DNA of 64,000 nt from a bacterium UBP1_UBA4783 (GCA_002403075.1 DHHB01000012.1:31148-95147); one strand, 5' to 3'. Shown: positions 34,347-44,285, counted from the stretch's first letter. Numbers and translations: made by a program. Notes: generated by a model not told the origin, from the sequence alone.

Positions 34347-34493
34347 CGCCGTCCTCCATGATGAACAGCCGCGGTCCATCCTACGCGATGCGCGGGCGGA
34401 ATACAAGCCCGGGCGCGGGATGCGCGGCCCGATGCGCGGCCGAGGGGCGGCGCTCCGAGGCGCCGCGTCGGAAATGAGCCGCGGAAATGCCCG

Positions 34494-34522
34494 TTGCGGG
34501 GGCGCTCGCGAGCTGATACACT
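34494..34522 (+). promoter_or_regulatory. Extended -10 promoter of uvrA
   Basis: TTGCGG (34494-34499), 17-base spacer and TGATACACT (extended TG motif with TACACT at 34517-34522), about 31 bases before the ATG. No SOS box is recognisable by eye. Confidence 0.55.
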
Positions 34523-34553
34523 GAACGTTTGACCTTTTTGCGGGGGCGAAGCG

Positions 34554-37331
34554 ATGGGCACGGACCGGATCGTCATACGCGGCGCGCGGCAGCACAACCT
34601 CAAGAACATCGATCTCGAGCTCCCGAGACGGCGCATCATCGTCGTCACGGGGGTCTCCGGTTCCGGGAAGTCCTCGCTCGCGTTCGATACGATCTACGCG
34701 GAGGGGCAGCGGCGGTACATCGAATCCCTCTCGACGTACGCGCGGCAGTTCATCGAGAAGCTCGAGCGCCCCGACGTGGACGACATCGCCGGCATCAGCC
34801 CGACGATCGCGATCCGGCAGAAGAACACGGTGACGAGCGCGCGCTCGACCGTCGGAACGGCGACCGAGATATACGACTATCTCCGGCTGCTCTTCGCCCG
34901 CGTGGGGAGGATCGTCTGCCCGAAGTGCGGCGTCGAGGTGCGGTCGCATACGCCGAGCGAGGCGGCGCTCGAGACCGTCCGGATCTTCGACGGTCGGCTC
35001 GTGAACTGCGCGGCGCCGATCGGCGCGACGAGCCCCGCCGAGTGGAAGGCCCGGCGGAGCTACCACCTCTCGCGCGGCTTCACGAGGCTCCTCGTCGGAG
35101 ACGACGTCGTCCGCGTCGACGAGTTCTCCCCGGCGGGCTCCGCGAAGCTCGAGCTCGCCGTTCTGCTCGACCGGCTCGAGGCGACGGAGGCGAACCGCTC
35201 GCGGATCGCGGAAGCGGTCGAGCTCGCCTATCGCGAGTCGGGAGCCGTCGACGTTTCGGAGGCGTCCGGCGGCATGCGCCGCCGGTTCACCCAGACCCCC
35301 GTCTGCTCGACGTGCGCCGCCGCCTTCGAGGCGCCGACGCCGCTCCTCTTCTCGTTCAACAGCCCTTCGGGGGCCTGTCCCGATTGCCACGGCTTCGGCG
35401 ACCGCATGGAGTTTTCGGAGGATCTCATCGTTCCGGACAAGCGGCGCACGCTCGAGGATCGCGCGATCGATCCATGGTCGCGCGAGCGGTTCATGTATTT
35501 CCACCACAAGATGCTCGATTTCTGCCGAGGCAAACGCATCCCGGTGAACGTTCCGTGGGTCGATCTTCCGGCGCGCTCGCGCGCGCTCGTGCTCGAAGGA
35601 GAGGGGCGCTACCTCGGCGTCATGCGCTTTCTCGAGAAGCTGCGGGAGAAGAGCTATAAAAAGGGGCACCGGTTTTTCACGAGGAGATACATGGCCTTCA
35701 CCACGTGCCGCACCTGCCTCGGCGGACGCCTCAGGCGCGAGGCCTACGACGTCCGTATCGGCGACCGGACGATCCGGGACCTCGGCCGCATGATTCCGGC
35801 GAGGATTCTCGACGAGCTCTCCCGCGTCAGGTTCACGGAGGAGGAGGCCTTCGTCGCGCGCGACGTCATCGCCGAGCTCTCGGCGCGTCTCCGGTTCATG
35901 GTCGACGTCGGCTTGGGGTACCTCACGCTCGACCGTCTCACGCGCACGCTCTCGGGGGGCGAGGCGCAGCGGATAAACCTCGCGAACTCGCTCGGCGCGA
36001 ACCTCGTCGACGCCCTGTACGTTCTCGACGAGCCCTCGATCGGCCTTCACGCCGCCGACAACGAGCGGCTCGTCTCCGTGCTCCGGCGACTGCGCGAGCT
36101 CGGCAACACCGTGATCGTCGTGGAGCACGATCCGGATATCGTCGCCTCCGCCGACTGGCTCGTCGACCTCGGCCCCGGCCCGGGAAGCCGCGGCGGCGAA
36201 GTGCTGTTCAGCGGACCGGTCGAGGAGGCGCGGACGGCGGACGCGCCGCTCTCCAAAACGATCGCGTGGCTCTTCCGCGGAGGCGCGGGCGGCCGGCGGC
36301 GCGGGAAAAAGCGCCCGAGCGCCGGAGCGATCGAGCTCTCGGGGGTCGCCGAGCATAACCTCAAGGGGATCGACGTCCGGTTTCCGCTCGGCGCCGTGAC
36401 GTGCGTGACGGGCGTTTCGGGATCCGGCAAGAGCACCCTCGTCGTCGACGTGCTGCACGGCGTCGTATCGAAGGATCCGCTATCGGCGGCTCACCTGAAG
36501 CTCCGCGGCTGGAAGGTCACGGGACGCCTCGACCGGGTGATGCTCGTCGACCAGAGCCCGATCGGCGTCTCCCCGCGGTCAAATCCCGTCACCTATATCA
36601 AGGCGTTCAGCTTCATCCGCGACATCTTCGCCGCGGAGCCCCTCTCCCGAAGGCGAGGATACGATCCGGGACGATTCAGCTTCAACAAGGCGGGCGGGCG
36701 GTGTTCCCGCTGCCAGGGCGCCGGATTCCGCAAGGTCGAGATGCATTTCATGGCGGACGTGTTCGTGCCGTGCGAGGAGTGCGAGGGGCGCCGGTTCAAC
36801 GCGGAGACCCTGGACGTGCGCTACAAGGGAAAGACGATCGCGGAAACGCTCGACATGACGATCGACGACGCGATCCTCTTCTTCGACGGATCGCCGCAGC
36901 TCGGCGAGAGGCTCTGGATTCTCTCGAAGGTCGGACTCGGATATCTGACGCTCGGCCAGCCGTCGAACACCCTCTCCGGCGGGGAAGCGCAGCGGATCAA
37001 GATCGCCCGCGAGCTCGTCGATTCCCCCGGCCAGCGCAACCTCTACATAATGGACGAGCCGACGACGGGGCTGCACATGAGCGACGTCGACCGGCTCCTC
37101 GCCGTTCTCGACGATCTCGCCGCGGCGGGGCACACGATCGTCCTCATCGAGCACAACATGGAAGTGATCCGATGGGCCGACATGATCGTCGACCTCGGAC
37201 CCGGCGGCGGAGACGACGGCGGGGAGGTTATCGCTTGTGGTCCGCCCGGGAGCATCGTACAATCGGAGCGTTCGATAACCGGCAAACACCTGGCCGCGTA
37301 CCTCGGGAAGTACGGAGGTGCTCCCTCATGA
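34554..37331 (+). CDS. uvrA: UvrABC excinuclease subunit A
   Basis: 925 residues (E. coli 940). Walker A GVSGSGKS at 33-40, first signature [18 protein letters not shown] with VVEHDPDIV, then the second ATPase with [18 protein letters not shown] and [13 protein letters not shown]. Zinc-binding cysteine pairs occur at CPKC, CSTC / CPDC, CRTC, and CSRCQGAG / CEEC. UvrA dimers scan DNA for bulky lesions and load UvrB in nucleotide excision repair. The stop overlaps the galE start (ATGA), an uncommon pairing with no evident functional link. It has its own promoter. Confidence 0.97.
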   Translation: MGTDRIVIRGARQHNLKNIDLELPRRRIIVVTGVSGSGKSSLAFDTIYAEGQRRYIESLSTYARQFIEKLERPDVDDIAGISPTIAIRQKNTVTSARSTVGTATEIYDYLRLLFARVGRIVCPKCGVEVRSHTPSEAALETVRIFDGRLVNCAAPIGATSPAEWKARRSYHLSRGFTRLLVGDDVVRVDEFSPAGSAKLELAVLLDRLEATEANRSRIAEAVELAYRESGAVDVSEASGGMRRRFTQTPVCSTCAAAFEAPTPLLFSFNSPSGACPDCHGFGDRMEFSEDLIVPDKRRTLEDRAIDPWSRERFMYFHHKMLDFCRGKRIPVNVPWVDLPARSRALVLEGEGRYLGVMRFLEKLREKSYKKGHRFFTRRYMAFTTCRTCLGGRLRREAYDVRIGDRTIRDLGRMIPARILDELSRVRFTEEEAFVARDVIAELSARLRFMVDVGLGYLTLDRLTRTLSGGEAQRINLANSLGANLVDALYVLDEPSIGLHAADNERLVSVLRRLRELGNTVIVVEHDPDIVASADWLVDLGPGPGSRGGEVLFSGPVEEARTADAPLSKTIAWLFRGGAGGRRRGKKRPSAGAIELSGVAEHNLKGIDVRFPLGAVTCVTGVSGSGKSTLVVDVLHGVVSKDPLSAAHLKLRGWKVTGRLDRVMLVDQSPIGVSPRSNPVTYIKAFSFIRDIFAAEPLSRRRGYDPGRFSFNKAGGRCSRCQGAGFRKVEMHFMADVFVPCEECEGRRFNAETLDVRYKGKTIAETLDMTIDDAILFFDGSPQLGERLWILSKVGLGYLTLGQPSNTLSGGEAQRIKIARELVDSPGQRNLYIMDEPTTGLHMSDVDRLLAVLDDLAAAGHTIVLIEHNMEVIRWADMIVDLGPGGGDDGGEVIACGPPGSIVQSERSITGKHLAAYLGKYGGAPS

Positions 37332-38302
37332 GAATCCTCGTGACGGGCGGAGCGGGATACATCGGAAGCGTCGTCACCGAGCATCTCCTCGGCGCGAAAC
37401 ACGACGTCGTCGTCGTCGACAACCTCTCGACGGGCCACCGCGGGGCCGTCGATCCGCGCGTCGCCTTCCGCGAGGGGGATCTGCTCGACGGCGGATTTCT
37501 CGAGCCGGCGCTCGACGGCGTCGACGCGGTGTGCCATTTCGCGGCCTTTTCGCAGGTCGCCGAGTCGGTCGCCGACCCGATCAAGTATTACCGCAACAAC
37601 GTCTCGGGCGCCATCTCGCTGCTCGCCGCCATGAGGGCGAAGGGCGTGAAGTACTTCCTCTTTTCGTCCTCCGCCGCCGTCTACGGGGAGCCGGATTCGA
37701 CCCCCATCCCCGAGGATGCCCCGGCGCGGCCGCTCAACGCGTACGGCAACACGAAGCTCGGCATCGAGCGGCTTCTCGCCGATTGCTCCGCGGCGTGGGA
37801 GCTTCGATCGCTGGCGCTGCGCTACTTCAACGCCGCCGGAGCGGGGGAGCGCTGCGGCGAGGATCATCGTCCCGAAACGCACCTCATCCCGCTCGTTCTC
37901 GACGTCGCGATGGGAAGGCGGGACGAGCTCGTCGTCTACGGCAACGACTATCCGACCCCGGACGGAACCTGCGTGAGGGATTACATCCACGTCAAGGATC
38001 TCGCGACGGCGCATCTCGTCGGCCTCGAAAAGCTCGTCGCCGGCCACGCCGGCGTTCTCAACCTCGGAAACGGGACGGGGTTCAGCGTGCTCGAAGTCAT
38101 CAGGGCCGCCGAACGCGTGACGAAGCGCACGGTGCACTACCGGATCGGCGAGCGCCGGCCGGGCGATCCGGCCGTTCTCGTCGCCTCTTCCGCGGAGGCC
38201 GAGCGGGTGCTCGGCTGGAAGCGGTTTCATCCGGGGATCGAGGAGATCATACGGGACGCCTTCGCGTGGAAGAAGCGCCATCCCGACGGCTACGAGTCCT
38301 AG
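37328..38302 (+). CDS. galE: UDP-glucose 4-epimerase
   Basis: 324 residues, family length. GGAGGT lies seven bases before the ATG, and the start overlaps the uvrA stop. The short-chain dehydrogenase fold is clear: TGGAGYIGS NAD-binding loop, VVDNLSTGH, SSSAAVYGEP with the catalytic serine, YGNTK with Y139 and K143, LRYFNAAGA and GTCVRDYIHVKDLA. It interconverts UDP-glucose and UDP-galactose, providing galactose for LPS or exopolysaccharide. It could accept N-acetylated sugars; sequence alone does not decide. Confidence 0.95.
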   Translation: MRILVTGGAGYIGSVVTEHLLGAKHDVVVVDNLSTGHRGAVDPRVAFREGDLLDGGFLEPALDGVDAVCHFAAFSQVAESVADPIKYYRNNVSGAISLLAAMRAKGVKYFLFSSSAAVYGEPDSTPIPEDAPARPLNAYGNTKLGIERLLADCSAAWELRSLALRYFNAAGAGERCGEDHRPETHLIPLVLDVAMGRRDELVVYGNDYPTPDGTCVRDYIHVKDLATAHLVGLEKLVAGHAGVLNLGNGTGFSVLEVIRAAERVTKRTVHYRIGERRPGDPAVLVASSAEAERVLGWKRFHPGIEEIIRDAFAWKKRHPDGYES

Positions 38303-38487
38303 AAACCTCTGGAAAATTTCCAGCCAGCTCATAATCCGCGCATCCATCGCCGCCGTTTCCGCGTCGATCAGGCCTTCCCCCCGCAGCGGCGGGGTGTGCC
38401 ATCTAACTGACTTTATAGCAACGCGTTGAATAGCGCGCTCGCCTTCCCGGCGGGGCGAGCCGAGAGAGGACGGGGGGTGTCGCTCCG
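38303..38487. other. Intergenic region after galE
   Basis: It contains a near-palindrome CTGGAAA-A-TTTCCAG at 38309-38323 and a short hairpin, CCCCGC / GCGGGG (38379-38394), neither followed by a T run. No ORF with a ribosome-binding site is visible; the next identifiable element is the GG-N10-GC motif at 38488. Confidence 0.5.
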
Positions 38488-38502
38488 TGGCATGTAAGTT
38501 GC
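38488..38502 (+). promoter_or_regulatory. Candidate sigma-54 promoter upstream of the histidine kinase
   Basis: TGGCATG-TAAG-TTGC keeps the invariant GG and GC dinucleotides ten bases apart and matches most of the TGGCACG-N4-TTGC consensus. It is about 107 bases before the kinase ATG. No rpoN or enhancer-binding protein is in the window, so this is sequence-based only. Confidence 0.5.
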
Positions 38503-38608
38503 GTTTTGGCATGGCGAAAGACGCCTCGCGGGGCCGCATACCCGGCCGGCGCGAACGACGGAACGGGATCGATTCGGAGCGGAGCCGGCCCGCTCGCCCG
38601 CTCATGAT

Positions 38609-40579
38609 ATGGAAGAGACGCTCAAGATACGGATCCTCAAGGCGGTCGGAAACGACGCCGCCATGCGCGACGTTCTCGTCGAGCTCATGGAGCGCGCGCA
38701 GGCGGAGTACTGCGCCTACTGCACCTCGCGCGACCGGGAGCTCGTGTATATCCTGTGCGAGAACCGCGAGCTCGGCGGCCGGATTCCGGAAATCCGCGAA
38801 AAGGTCCGGGCGAGCTTCCGCATGTTCACGAACGGATTCGAACCCGAAAGCGACCCGCTCGAGCGGATCATGTATCGAAAGAACGGGCCGAGCGTCGCGT
38901 ATCTCCTCGGGAATCCGCGCGTCGAGAGCTATTTTCTCGTGCCGCTCGCGTTCGGCTCGAAGGTGCGCGGCGTGCTCTTTCTCGGAAGCGTTCGGAAAGA
39001 GGCGTTCGGCAGGAACGACATCGCCTCGCTCCGCGGGCTCGCCGAGGAGGACGGGGAGCGCTCGCCGCTCGCCTTCCGCATGGGAGGAGAACGCGATCTG
39101 CTGCGGCGGCTTCTCGCGGCGATACCCTCCGGCGCAGCGCTCGTTTCGACCGGCGGCGACATCGTCGCCTCGAACGCGGCGTTCGCCGATACGCTCGGGG
39201 TCCGCGACGAACTACCGGACACCGTCGGCCGGCTCGGCTCGCTCGCCGCGTTCAACCTGCAGGGCGTGTGGGACGAGCACGAAATACTCCAGCGCGACGT
39301 CGTCGACCGCGAGATCAAGAGGTCGGCCGCGCCGGAGCGCCATCTATCCGTCTCCGTCGTGCGCGTCGACGGTTTCACGGAGGAAGCGGGCTCCCTCTTT
39401 CTCGTCAGGGACGTGACGCGCGCGCGAGAGCAGGCCGAGATGCGCGAGGAGATGATCGCCATGGTGGCGCACGAGCTTCGCACGCCTCTCACCGCCCTCA
39501 AGAGCTCGCTGACGATCCTGGCGGAGGAGGGAGGGTGCGGAATCGGCGAAGAAAGCGCCGCCTCCGGAGATCCGGCCCGGCGCTTCCTCGCGAACGCGGT
39601 CCGAACCGCCGAGCGGCTCGGGATGCTCGTCGACGGGCTCATCGATTCCTCGGCCGCGCGGATCGACGAGCGGCCGCTGCGCATCGAGCGCCGGGACACC
39701 GGGGCTTTCATCGAAGACGCGTCGTCTATCTTCGTGGAGCCGATGAAAAAGAAAGGCATCGATTTCAGGGTGTTCGTCGATCCCGATACGAGCCGTCTCG
39801 CCTTCGATCGCGACCGGCTCGAACAGGTTCTTCAGAACCTCCTCTCGAACAGCGTCAAACACGTGCCTTCGGGCGGCGCTGTATCGATCACCGTCATACC
39901 CTGCGCCGGCTGTCCGTCGCTTCTGCTGCCTCAACCCCTCGTCGGCCGCGTCGGCCCGCTGTCGTTCGCCGATCTCTGCGTCCGCGATACGGGAGGCGGA
40001 ATGCCCGAAGAAGCGGTGCGCCGCATGAACCGTTCAATCGAGACGGTCGACCGGCCCGTCCGGGCGTCGCTCGGGCTCGGACTCCGCGTCGCGCAGCGGC
40101 TCATCCGCCTTCACGGCGGATCGCTCGCCGTCGACGAGGGAACGGTCGGCGGCAGCGCCGTCCATCTCTACCTGCCCGCGGACGAGGCGACGGCGCGCGT
40201 CGTCCAGCAATACCGGGCCGCCGAGATGAGGCTCGAAGAGATGCTGAGCCTCGGCCTCATGCCGGAAGTCTTCTGCATCGAGAACGCCGGCGGAGAGCCG
40301 TGGGAGAACGCTCTCTCGTCCGTGAGAGGCGGAGCGCGGATCGATCCCCGACGGAGCGAACCGCGCGAGGACGGGCTCCTCGTCTGGCCGCTCGACGCCT
40401 CCTTCGCCGTCGGCATCGGCCCTCGGGAGAGCGGGGCTATCGCCCTGCCGGCCGGGATCCGGGCCGGACGATCGATAGCTCGCAGAGACGGAATGAACCT
40501 GCGGGAGCTCGTTCGCGCGTCGTGCGAGGCGCTCGACGCCCACGAGCTCGTTCCCGCCCTGAAAGGAGTGACCGAATGA
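38609..40579 (+). CDS. GAF/PAS-type sensor histidine kinase with unusual C-terminal extension
   Basis: 656 residues, no membrane helix, so a cytosolic sensor. An N-terminal GAF-like domain (CAYCTSRDRELVYIL, SYFLVPLAFGSKVRGVLFL) is followed by a PAS-like domain (LLAAIPSGAALVSTGGDIVASN). HisKA has MVAHELRTPLTALKSSL with H288; HATPase has NLLSNSVKHVPSG (N near 414), DTGGGM and SLGLGLRVAQRLIRLHGG. Some 120 residues follow the ATPase (from VVQQYRAAEMRLEEML), with no domain I recognise. It is coupled by ATGA to the response regulator, its evident partner. Confidence 0.9.
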   Translation: MEETLKIRILKAVGNDAAMRDVLVELMERAQAEYCAYCTSRDRELVYILCENRELGGRIPEIREKVRASFRMFTNGFEPESDPLERIMYRKNGPSVAYLLGNPRVESYFLVPLAFGSKVRGVLFLGSVRKEAFGRNDIASLRGLAEEDGERSPLAFRMGGERDLLRRLLAAIPSGAALVSTGGDIVASNAAFADTLGVRDELPDTVGRLGSLAAFNLQGVWDEHEILQRDVVDREIKRSAAPERHLSVSVVRVDGFTEEAGSLFLVRDVTRAREQAEMREEMIAMVAHELRTPLTALKSSLTILAEEGGCGIGEESAASGDPARRFLANAVRTAERLGMLVDGLIDSSAARIDERPLRIERRDTGAFIEDASSIFVEPMKKKGIDFRVFVDPDTSRLAFDRDRLEQVLQNLLSNSVKHVPSGGAVSITVIPCAGCPSLLLPQPLVGRVGPLSFADLCVRDTGGGMPEEAVRRMNRSIETVDRPVRASLGLGLRVAQRLIRLHGGSLAVDEGTVGGSAVHLYLPADEATARVVQQYRAAEMRLEEMLSLGLMPEVFCIENAGGEPWENALSSVRGGARIDPRRSEPREDGLLVWPLDASFAVGIGPRESGAIALPAGIRAGRSIARRDGMNLRELVRASCEALDAHELVPALKGVTE

Positions 40580-40992
40580 AAGGCTACCGGATCCTCATCG
40601 TGGAGGACGACGTCGACATCGTGGAAACCGTGAAATACAGCCTCGAGGTCAAGGGCTTCACGGTCGACGTGGCGCACGACGGGCTGCATGCGCTGCGCAA
40701 AGCGAGGATGGAGCCCGTCGATCTCATGCTGCTCGACATCATGCTGCCGGGCAAGAACGGATACGAGGTTTCGCGCATCCTCAAGGAAGAGATGGATCAG
40801 GGGAAGGTCGAGCCGTTTCCGATCCTCGTCCTCACCGCGCGAAAGGTCGCGAGCCCCGAGCGCGAGGACTTCCTCAAGACGTGGTCGAAGGCGGACGAGT
40901 TCATGTACAAGCCGTTCGATATGAAACGTCTGCTGGCGCGGATCGCGGTTCACATGGAAGGAAGCGGCGCCGCCGCCGAGGCGGGGCGCTGA
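40576..40992 (+). CDS. Single-domain response regulator
   Basis: 138 residues, receiver domain only: acidic pocket E10-D12, phosphoacceptor D54 (LLDIMLPGKNG), T87 and K112 (YKPFD). There is no output domain, so signal must pass to another protein by interaction or phosphorelay, as with CheY or Spo0F. Start overlaps the kinase stop, with AAAGGAG upstream. Confidence 0.93.
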   Translation: MKGYRILIVEDDVDIVETVKYSLEVKGFTVDVAHDGLHALRKARMEPVDLMLLDIMLPGKNGYEVSRILKEEMDQGKVEPFPILVLTARKVASPEREDFLKTWSKADEFMYKPFDMKRLLARIAVHMEGSGAAAEAGR

Positions 40993-41040
40993 AGGCGTCC
41001 CAGGCGGTCGGGCCGCGACGGAGAAAGGTCGCGTGCGTAC

Positions 41041-41763
41041 ATGGAGCCGGCGGTGAAGGATAAACCGCGACGACGGGAATCCCGCGATCACCTCGCGAAG
41101 GTGTTCGAGAGCTTTCCCGAGGCGCTTCTTTCCCTCGACACCGGACTGCGCATCGTCATGATGAACGCTGCGGCCGAGGAGCTTACCGGCTTCAGACGCC
41201 AGGAGATCGCGCGCCGCCGCGTGAACGCCGTCATCGGCGTGGCCCAGCTCCGCTACATGACGGGGATCCTGCGGGAGCGCGGCAGTTTCACGACCGCGAG
41301 CTTCATAACGAAGATACGCTCGAAGGAAGGCGGGGAGATCCCGGTCAGGCTCGTCGTTTCGCCCCTGCGCCGCGGCCGGCGAGGTCTCTCCGGCATCCTC
41401 TGCGTCGTTTCCGATCTCCGGGACGTGAAACGGATTCAGGGGAAGCTTCTCGAGGCCGAGCGGCTTGCCGCCCTCTCCGAGATAGCCGCCGGCCTGAGTC
41501 ACGCCATAAACAACCCCCTCTGCGCGATCCTCGGGAACACGCAGCTCCTCCTCATGGAGAGCGACCGGCTCGACGCGGGGGCCGTCAAGAAGCTTCGGAG
41601 CATCGAGAGGGAGATCTCCCGCATACAGCGCGTCGCCGAGCGCCTTCCCCGCATCACGCGCCCGGCGTCGAGCGAGTACGTCGGAGGCAGGCGCATGCTC
41701 GACATCGAGGCATCGGGCCACGCTCGCCGCCGCTCCCCCCGCGGAAGGCCCGCAAAGCAATAA
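41041..41763 (+). CDS. PAS protein with a dimerisation/histidine domain but no ATPase domain
   Basis: 240 residues. A PAS domain (FPEALLSLDTGLRIVMMNAAAEELTGF) is followed by a HisKA-like helix pair, LSEIAAGLSHAINNPLCAILGN, then a short helical segment and a basic tail (RRRSPRGRPAKQ). It has the family INNPL motif, but the H-box is HAINN rather than HEINN, and no N, G1 or G2 box follows; translation ends before any HATPase could begin. It may be a phosphotransfer or dimerisation partner for the neighbouring kinase and regulator, or a decaying kinase. It lies 48 bases after the regulator. Confidence 0.78.
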   Translation: MEPAVKDKPRRRESRDHLAKVFESFPEALLSLDTGLRIVMMNAAAEELTGFRRQEIARRRVNAVIGVAQLRYMTGILRERGSFTTASFITKIRSKEGGEIPVRLVVSPLRRGRRGLSGILCVVSDLRDVKRIQGKLLEAERLAALSEIAAGLSHAINNPLCAILGNTQLLLMESDRLDAGAVKKLRSIEREISRIQRVAERLPRITRPASSEYVGGRRMLDIEASGHARRRSPRGRPAKQ

Positions 41764-41767
41764 TCAA

Positions 41768-41795
41768 TTGACAAATGACGTTTATTGAATAAGAT
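41768..41795 (+). promoter_or_regulatory. Promoter of tRNA-Phe
   Basis: TTGACA (41768-41773), 16-base spacer, TAAGAT (41790-41795), ten bases before the mature tRNA 5' end. Confidence 0.75.
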
Positions 41796-41805
41796 TTACG
41801 CCCGT

Positions 41806-41881
<76 letters not shown>

Positions 41882-42001
41882 TTTCAAGCCGCTCCGCGCC
41901 CGCAGGCGCGTCCCCGGGATCAGCCCTCCGTTTTGGCCATAAGCCTATATATAATAATATGTTGGACGGCACGGCAGGCGGGAGCGAGGTCATTTTTCAT
42001 A

Positions 42002-42031
42002 TTGACACCCGCGAAACCCGGGGAGTATCTT
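42002..42031 (+). promoter_or_regulatory. Promoter of the small protein-carboxyltransferase operon
   Basis: TTGACA (42002-42007) and TATCTT (42026-42031), 18-base spacer, about 32 bases before the ATG. Confidence 0.62.
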
Positions 42032-42062
42032 TCGCGGTATAGGTGAAAGTGGGAGGTTGAGG

Positions 42063-42263
42063 ATGCTGGATGAGAAGACGCTGGCCGTCATTGCGGCGGC
42101 CGTGAACGCATATCTTGAATCCGACAATAACGACGAGAAAAGGTTCGGCCAGAAGCTGAGCCCCTGGAAGATGGCCGGTCGCCGCGAAACGATGTCGAAG
42201 CGGGCGCTGACCGTTCGGGCGAATCCGACGAGGACGAGCCTGAGGAGATTCTCGATCATATAA
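42063..42263 (+). CDS. Small protein, possible decarboxylase/carboxylase accessory subunit
   Basis: 66 residues. GGGAGG lies six bases before ATG 42063. Sequence features: LDEKTLAVIAAAVNAYLES, a linker with DNNDEKRFGQKL, then SPWKMAGRRE. The W-K-(L/M)-A-G-R tail recurs at the C-terminus of small gamma/delta subunits of OadG/MmdD-type decarboxylases and in short proteins beside them; here the membrane helix of true OadG is missing. It is 40 bases upstream of the carboxyltransferase, supporting a stabilising role in that complex. This assignment is a pattern-based inference. Confidence 0.6.
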   Translation: MLDEKTLAVIAAAVNAYLESDNNDEKRFGQKLSPWKMAGRRETMSKRALTVRANPTRTSLRRFSII

Positions 42264-42303
42264 ATCCGGGGTGCCGCCGAAACCGTTCCAAAGGGCTTGC
42301 TGT

Positions 42304-44283
42304 ATGCCGACTCGGCCCAAAATCCTCAAGGCCTTTACATCCGTGAAGATCACCGATACCACGTTGCGGGACGGCCACCAGTCGATCCTCGCCACGCGGA
42401 TGCGGACCGAGGATATGCTCCCGATCGCGGAGCGGCTCGATCGCATCGGGTTTCATTCGCTCGAGGTGTGGGGCGGGGCGACGTTCGACGTCGCGACGCG
42501 TTTCCTCAACGAGGATCCGTGGGATCGTCTCGTCGAGCTCAAGAAGCGCGTGAAGAAAACCCCCCTTCAGATGCTGCTCCGCGGCCAGAACCTCGTCGGC
42601 TACCGCAACTACGCCGACGACGTCGTGGAGGCATTCGTAGCGGAGGCGGCCGAGGCCGGCGTCGACATCTTCCGCGTGTTCGACGCTCTGAACGACGAGC
42701 GCAACTTCGTCGCCTCGTTCAAGGCGATCAGAAAGACCAAGAAGCACATTCAGGGCACCATCTCCTTCTCGCTCACCGGTTCGAAGATCGGGGGCAAGGT
42801 CTACAACCTCCGCTACTTCGTGGACAAGGCGAGAGCGCTCAAGGAGATGGGGGCCGATTCGATCTGCATCAAGGACATGGCCGGGTTGCTCAACCCGTAC
42901 GACGCCTACGAGCTCATCCAGGCGCTCAAGCGCGTCGTGAGGGTCCCGCTGCAGCTTCACTGCCATTACACGAGCGGCATGGCGTCGATGACCTATCTCA
43001 AGGCGATCGAGGCGGGGGTCGACGTCGTCGATTGCGCCGTGGCGCCGTTCGGGCTCCGCACGGGGGAGCCGGCGGTCGAGCCGATCGTCGCCGCTCTCAG
43101 GGGCAAGATGCGGGATCCGGGGCTCGATCTCGAGAAGCTCTACGAGATCGCCCAGTATCTCGAAACGATCGCTCCGAAGTACCGCCAATTCCTCGACTCG
43201 ACGAAGATGTCGATCATCGACACGGGCGTGCTCGAACATCAGATACCGGGCGGCATGCTGACGAACCTCATGAGCCAGCTCAAGGAGGCCGACGCCCTCG
43301 ACCGCCTTCAGGAGGTCTACGAGGAGCTGCCGCGCACGCGCAAGGAGCTCGGCTACCCGCCGCTCGTGACGCCGACGAGCCAGATCGTGGGGACGCAGGC
43401 CGTTCAGAACGTGCTCTTCGGCCGCTACAAGATGATTTCGAGCCAGGTGAAGGACTACGTGTACGGCCTCTACGGCAAGCCGCCGGCGCCCATCGACCCG
43501 AGGATCCAGCGGATCGTTCTCCACGGCTATCCGAGGGGCGACAAGCCGATCACCTGCCGCGCCGCCGACACCCTCGAGCCCGAAATGGACAAGGCGCGGG
43601 AGGCGACGAAGGATCTCGCGCTGAACGGGCGCGACGTTCTCATCTACGCGATGTATCCGACGACGGGGCTCCGTTTCCTGCGATGGAAGTACGGCAAGGA
43701 GCAGGCCCCGCCCGAGACGAAACCGAAGACGCTCGAGGACGTGAAGCGCGAGAACGATCTCGTCGAGAAGGCGCTCAAGGGCAACCTCGTCGAGAGGGCG
43801 CCGGCCGCGGGAGGTTCCGGCGGCGCGGCGATGCGCACGTTCAGCGTGTCGATCGGCGGAGAGCGTTTCAGCGTGGACGTCGAGGAGGTCGGCGGCAGGC
43901 CGCGCGTGGTAGCGGTCGGCGAGACGCAGCCGATCGTCCGGAAGGACCCGCCGGCCGCGGCCGACACGGACAAGAAGGAAGCGGAAAAGAAAGAGGAGCC
44001 GAGGGCGCCGAAAGAAGAGGCGAAGCCGAAGGCCGCGAGGAACGAAACCCCGGCGGCGTCGAACGGCGAGTATTCGGTCATCGCTCCCATGCCCGGCATG
44101 GTCGTGCAGTTCGAGGTGAAGGTGGGCGACCTGGTGAAGGAAGGGGACGTTCTCGTCATTCTCGAGGCGATGAAGATGCAGAACAATCTCACCTCCAGCA
44201 TGAACGGCACCGTCAAGGCGCTCAAGGTCTCGCCCGGCTCTTCGGTCGAGAAGGATCAGGTGCTTCTGACGATCGCCCCGTGA
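42304..44283 (+). CDS. Biotin-dependent carboxyltransferase (pyruvate carboxylase subunit B / oxaloacetate decarboxylase alpha)
   Basis: 659 residues from ATG 42304 (AAGGG upstream; GTG 42271 is an alternative). The carboxyltransferase barrel shows TDTTLRDGHQS, the metal-binding CHYTSGMA, KDMAGLLNPY and the segment ending in PRTRKELGYPPLVTPTSQIVG. A Lys/Glu/Pro/Ala hinge (~560-595) leads to a biotinyl domain with the lysine in EAMKMQ. It moves carboxyl groups between carboxybiotin and pyruvate: with a biotin carboxylase (pycA) it makes oxaloacetate, and with OadB/OadG it would be a sodium pump. Neither partner is in the window, so which of the two is undecided. Confidence 0.88.
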   Translation: MPTRPKILKAFTSVKITDTTLRDGHQSILATRMRTEDMLPIAERLDRIGFHSLEVWGGATFDVATRFLNEDPWDRLVELKKRVKKTPLQMLLRGQNLVGYRNYADDVVEAFVAEAAEAGVDIFRVFDALNDERNFVASFKAIRKTKKHIQGTISFSLTGSKIGGKVYNLRYFVDKARALKEMGADSICIKDMAGLLNPYDAYELIQALKRVVRVPLQLHCHYTSGMASMTYLKAIEAGVDVVDCAVAPFGLRTGEPAVEPIVAALRGKMRDPGLDLEKLYEIAQYLETIAPKYRQFLDSTKMSIIDTGVLEHQIPGGMLTNLMSQLKEADALDRLQEVYEELPRTRKELGYPPLVTPTSQIVGTQAVQNVLFGRYKMISSQVKDYVYGLYGKPPAPIDPRIQRIVLHGYPRGDKPITCRAADTLEPEMDKAREATKDLALNGRDVLIYAMYPTTGLRFLRWKYGKEQAPPETKPKTLEDVKRENDLVEKALKGNLVERAPAAGGSGGAAMRTFSVSIGGERFSVDVEEVGGRPRVVAVGETQPIVRKDPPAAADTDKKEAEKKEEPRAPKEEAKPKAARNETPAASNGEYSVIAPMPGMVVQFEVKVGDLVKEGDVLVILEAMKMQNNLTSSMNGTVKALKVSPGSSVEKDQVLLTIAP

Positions 44284-44285
44284 TT

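Noticed and set aside
34360..36458. Upstream extension of mazG across uvrA on the - strand
   Set aside because: The frame is open for 992 codons, but MazG similarity begins at the ATG ending at 34346, which has its own GGAGGA; the rest is antisense to uvrA.
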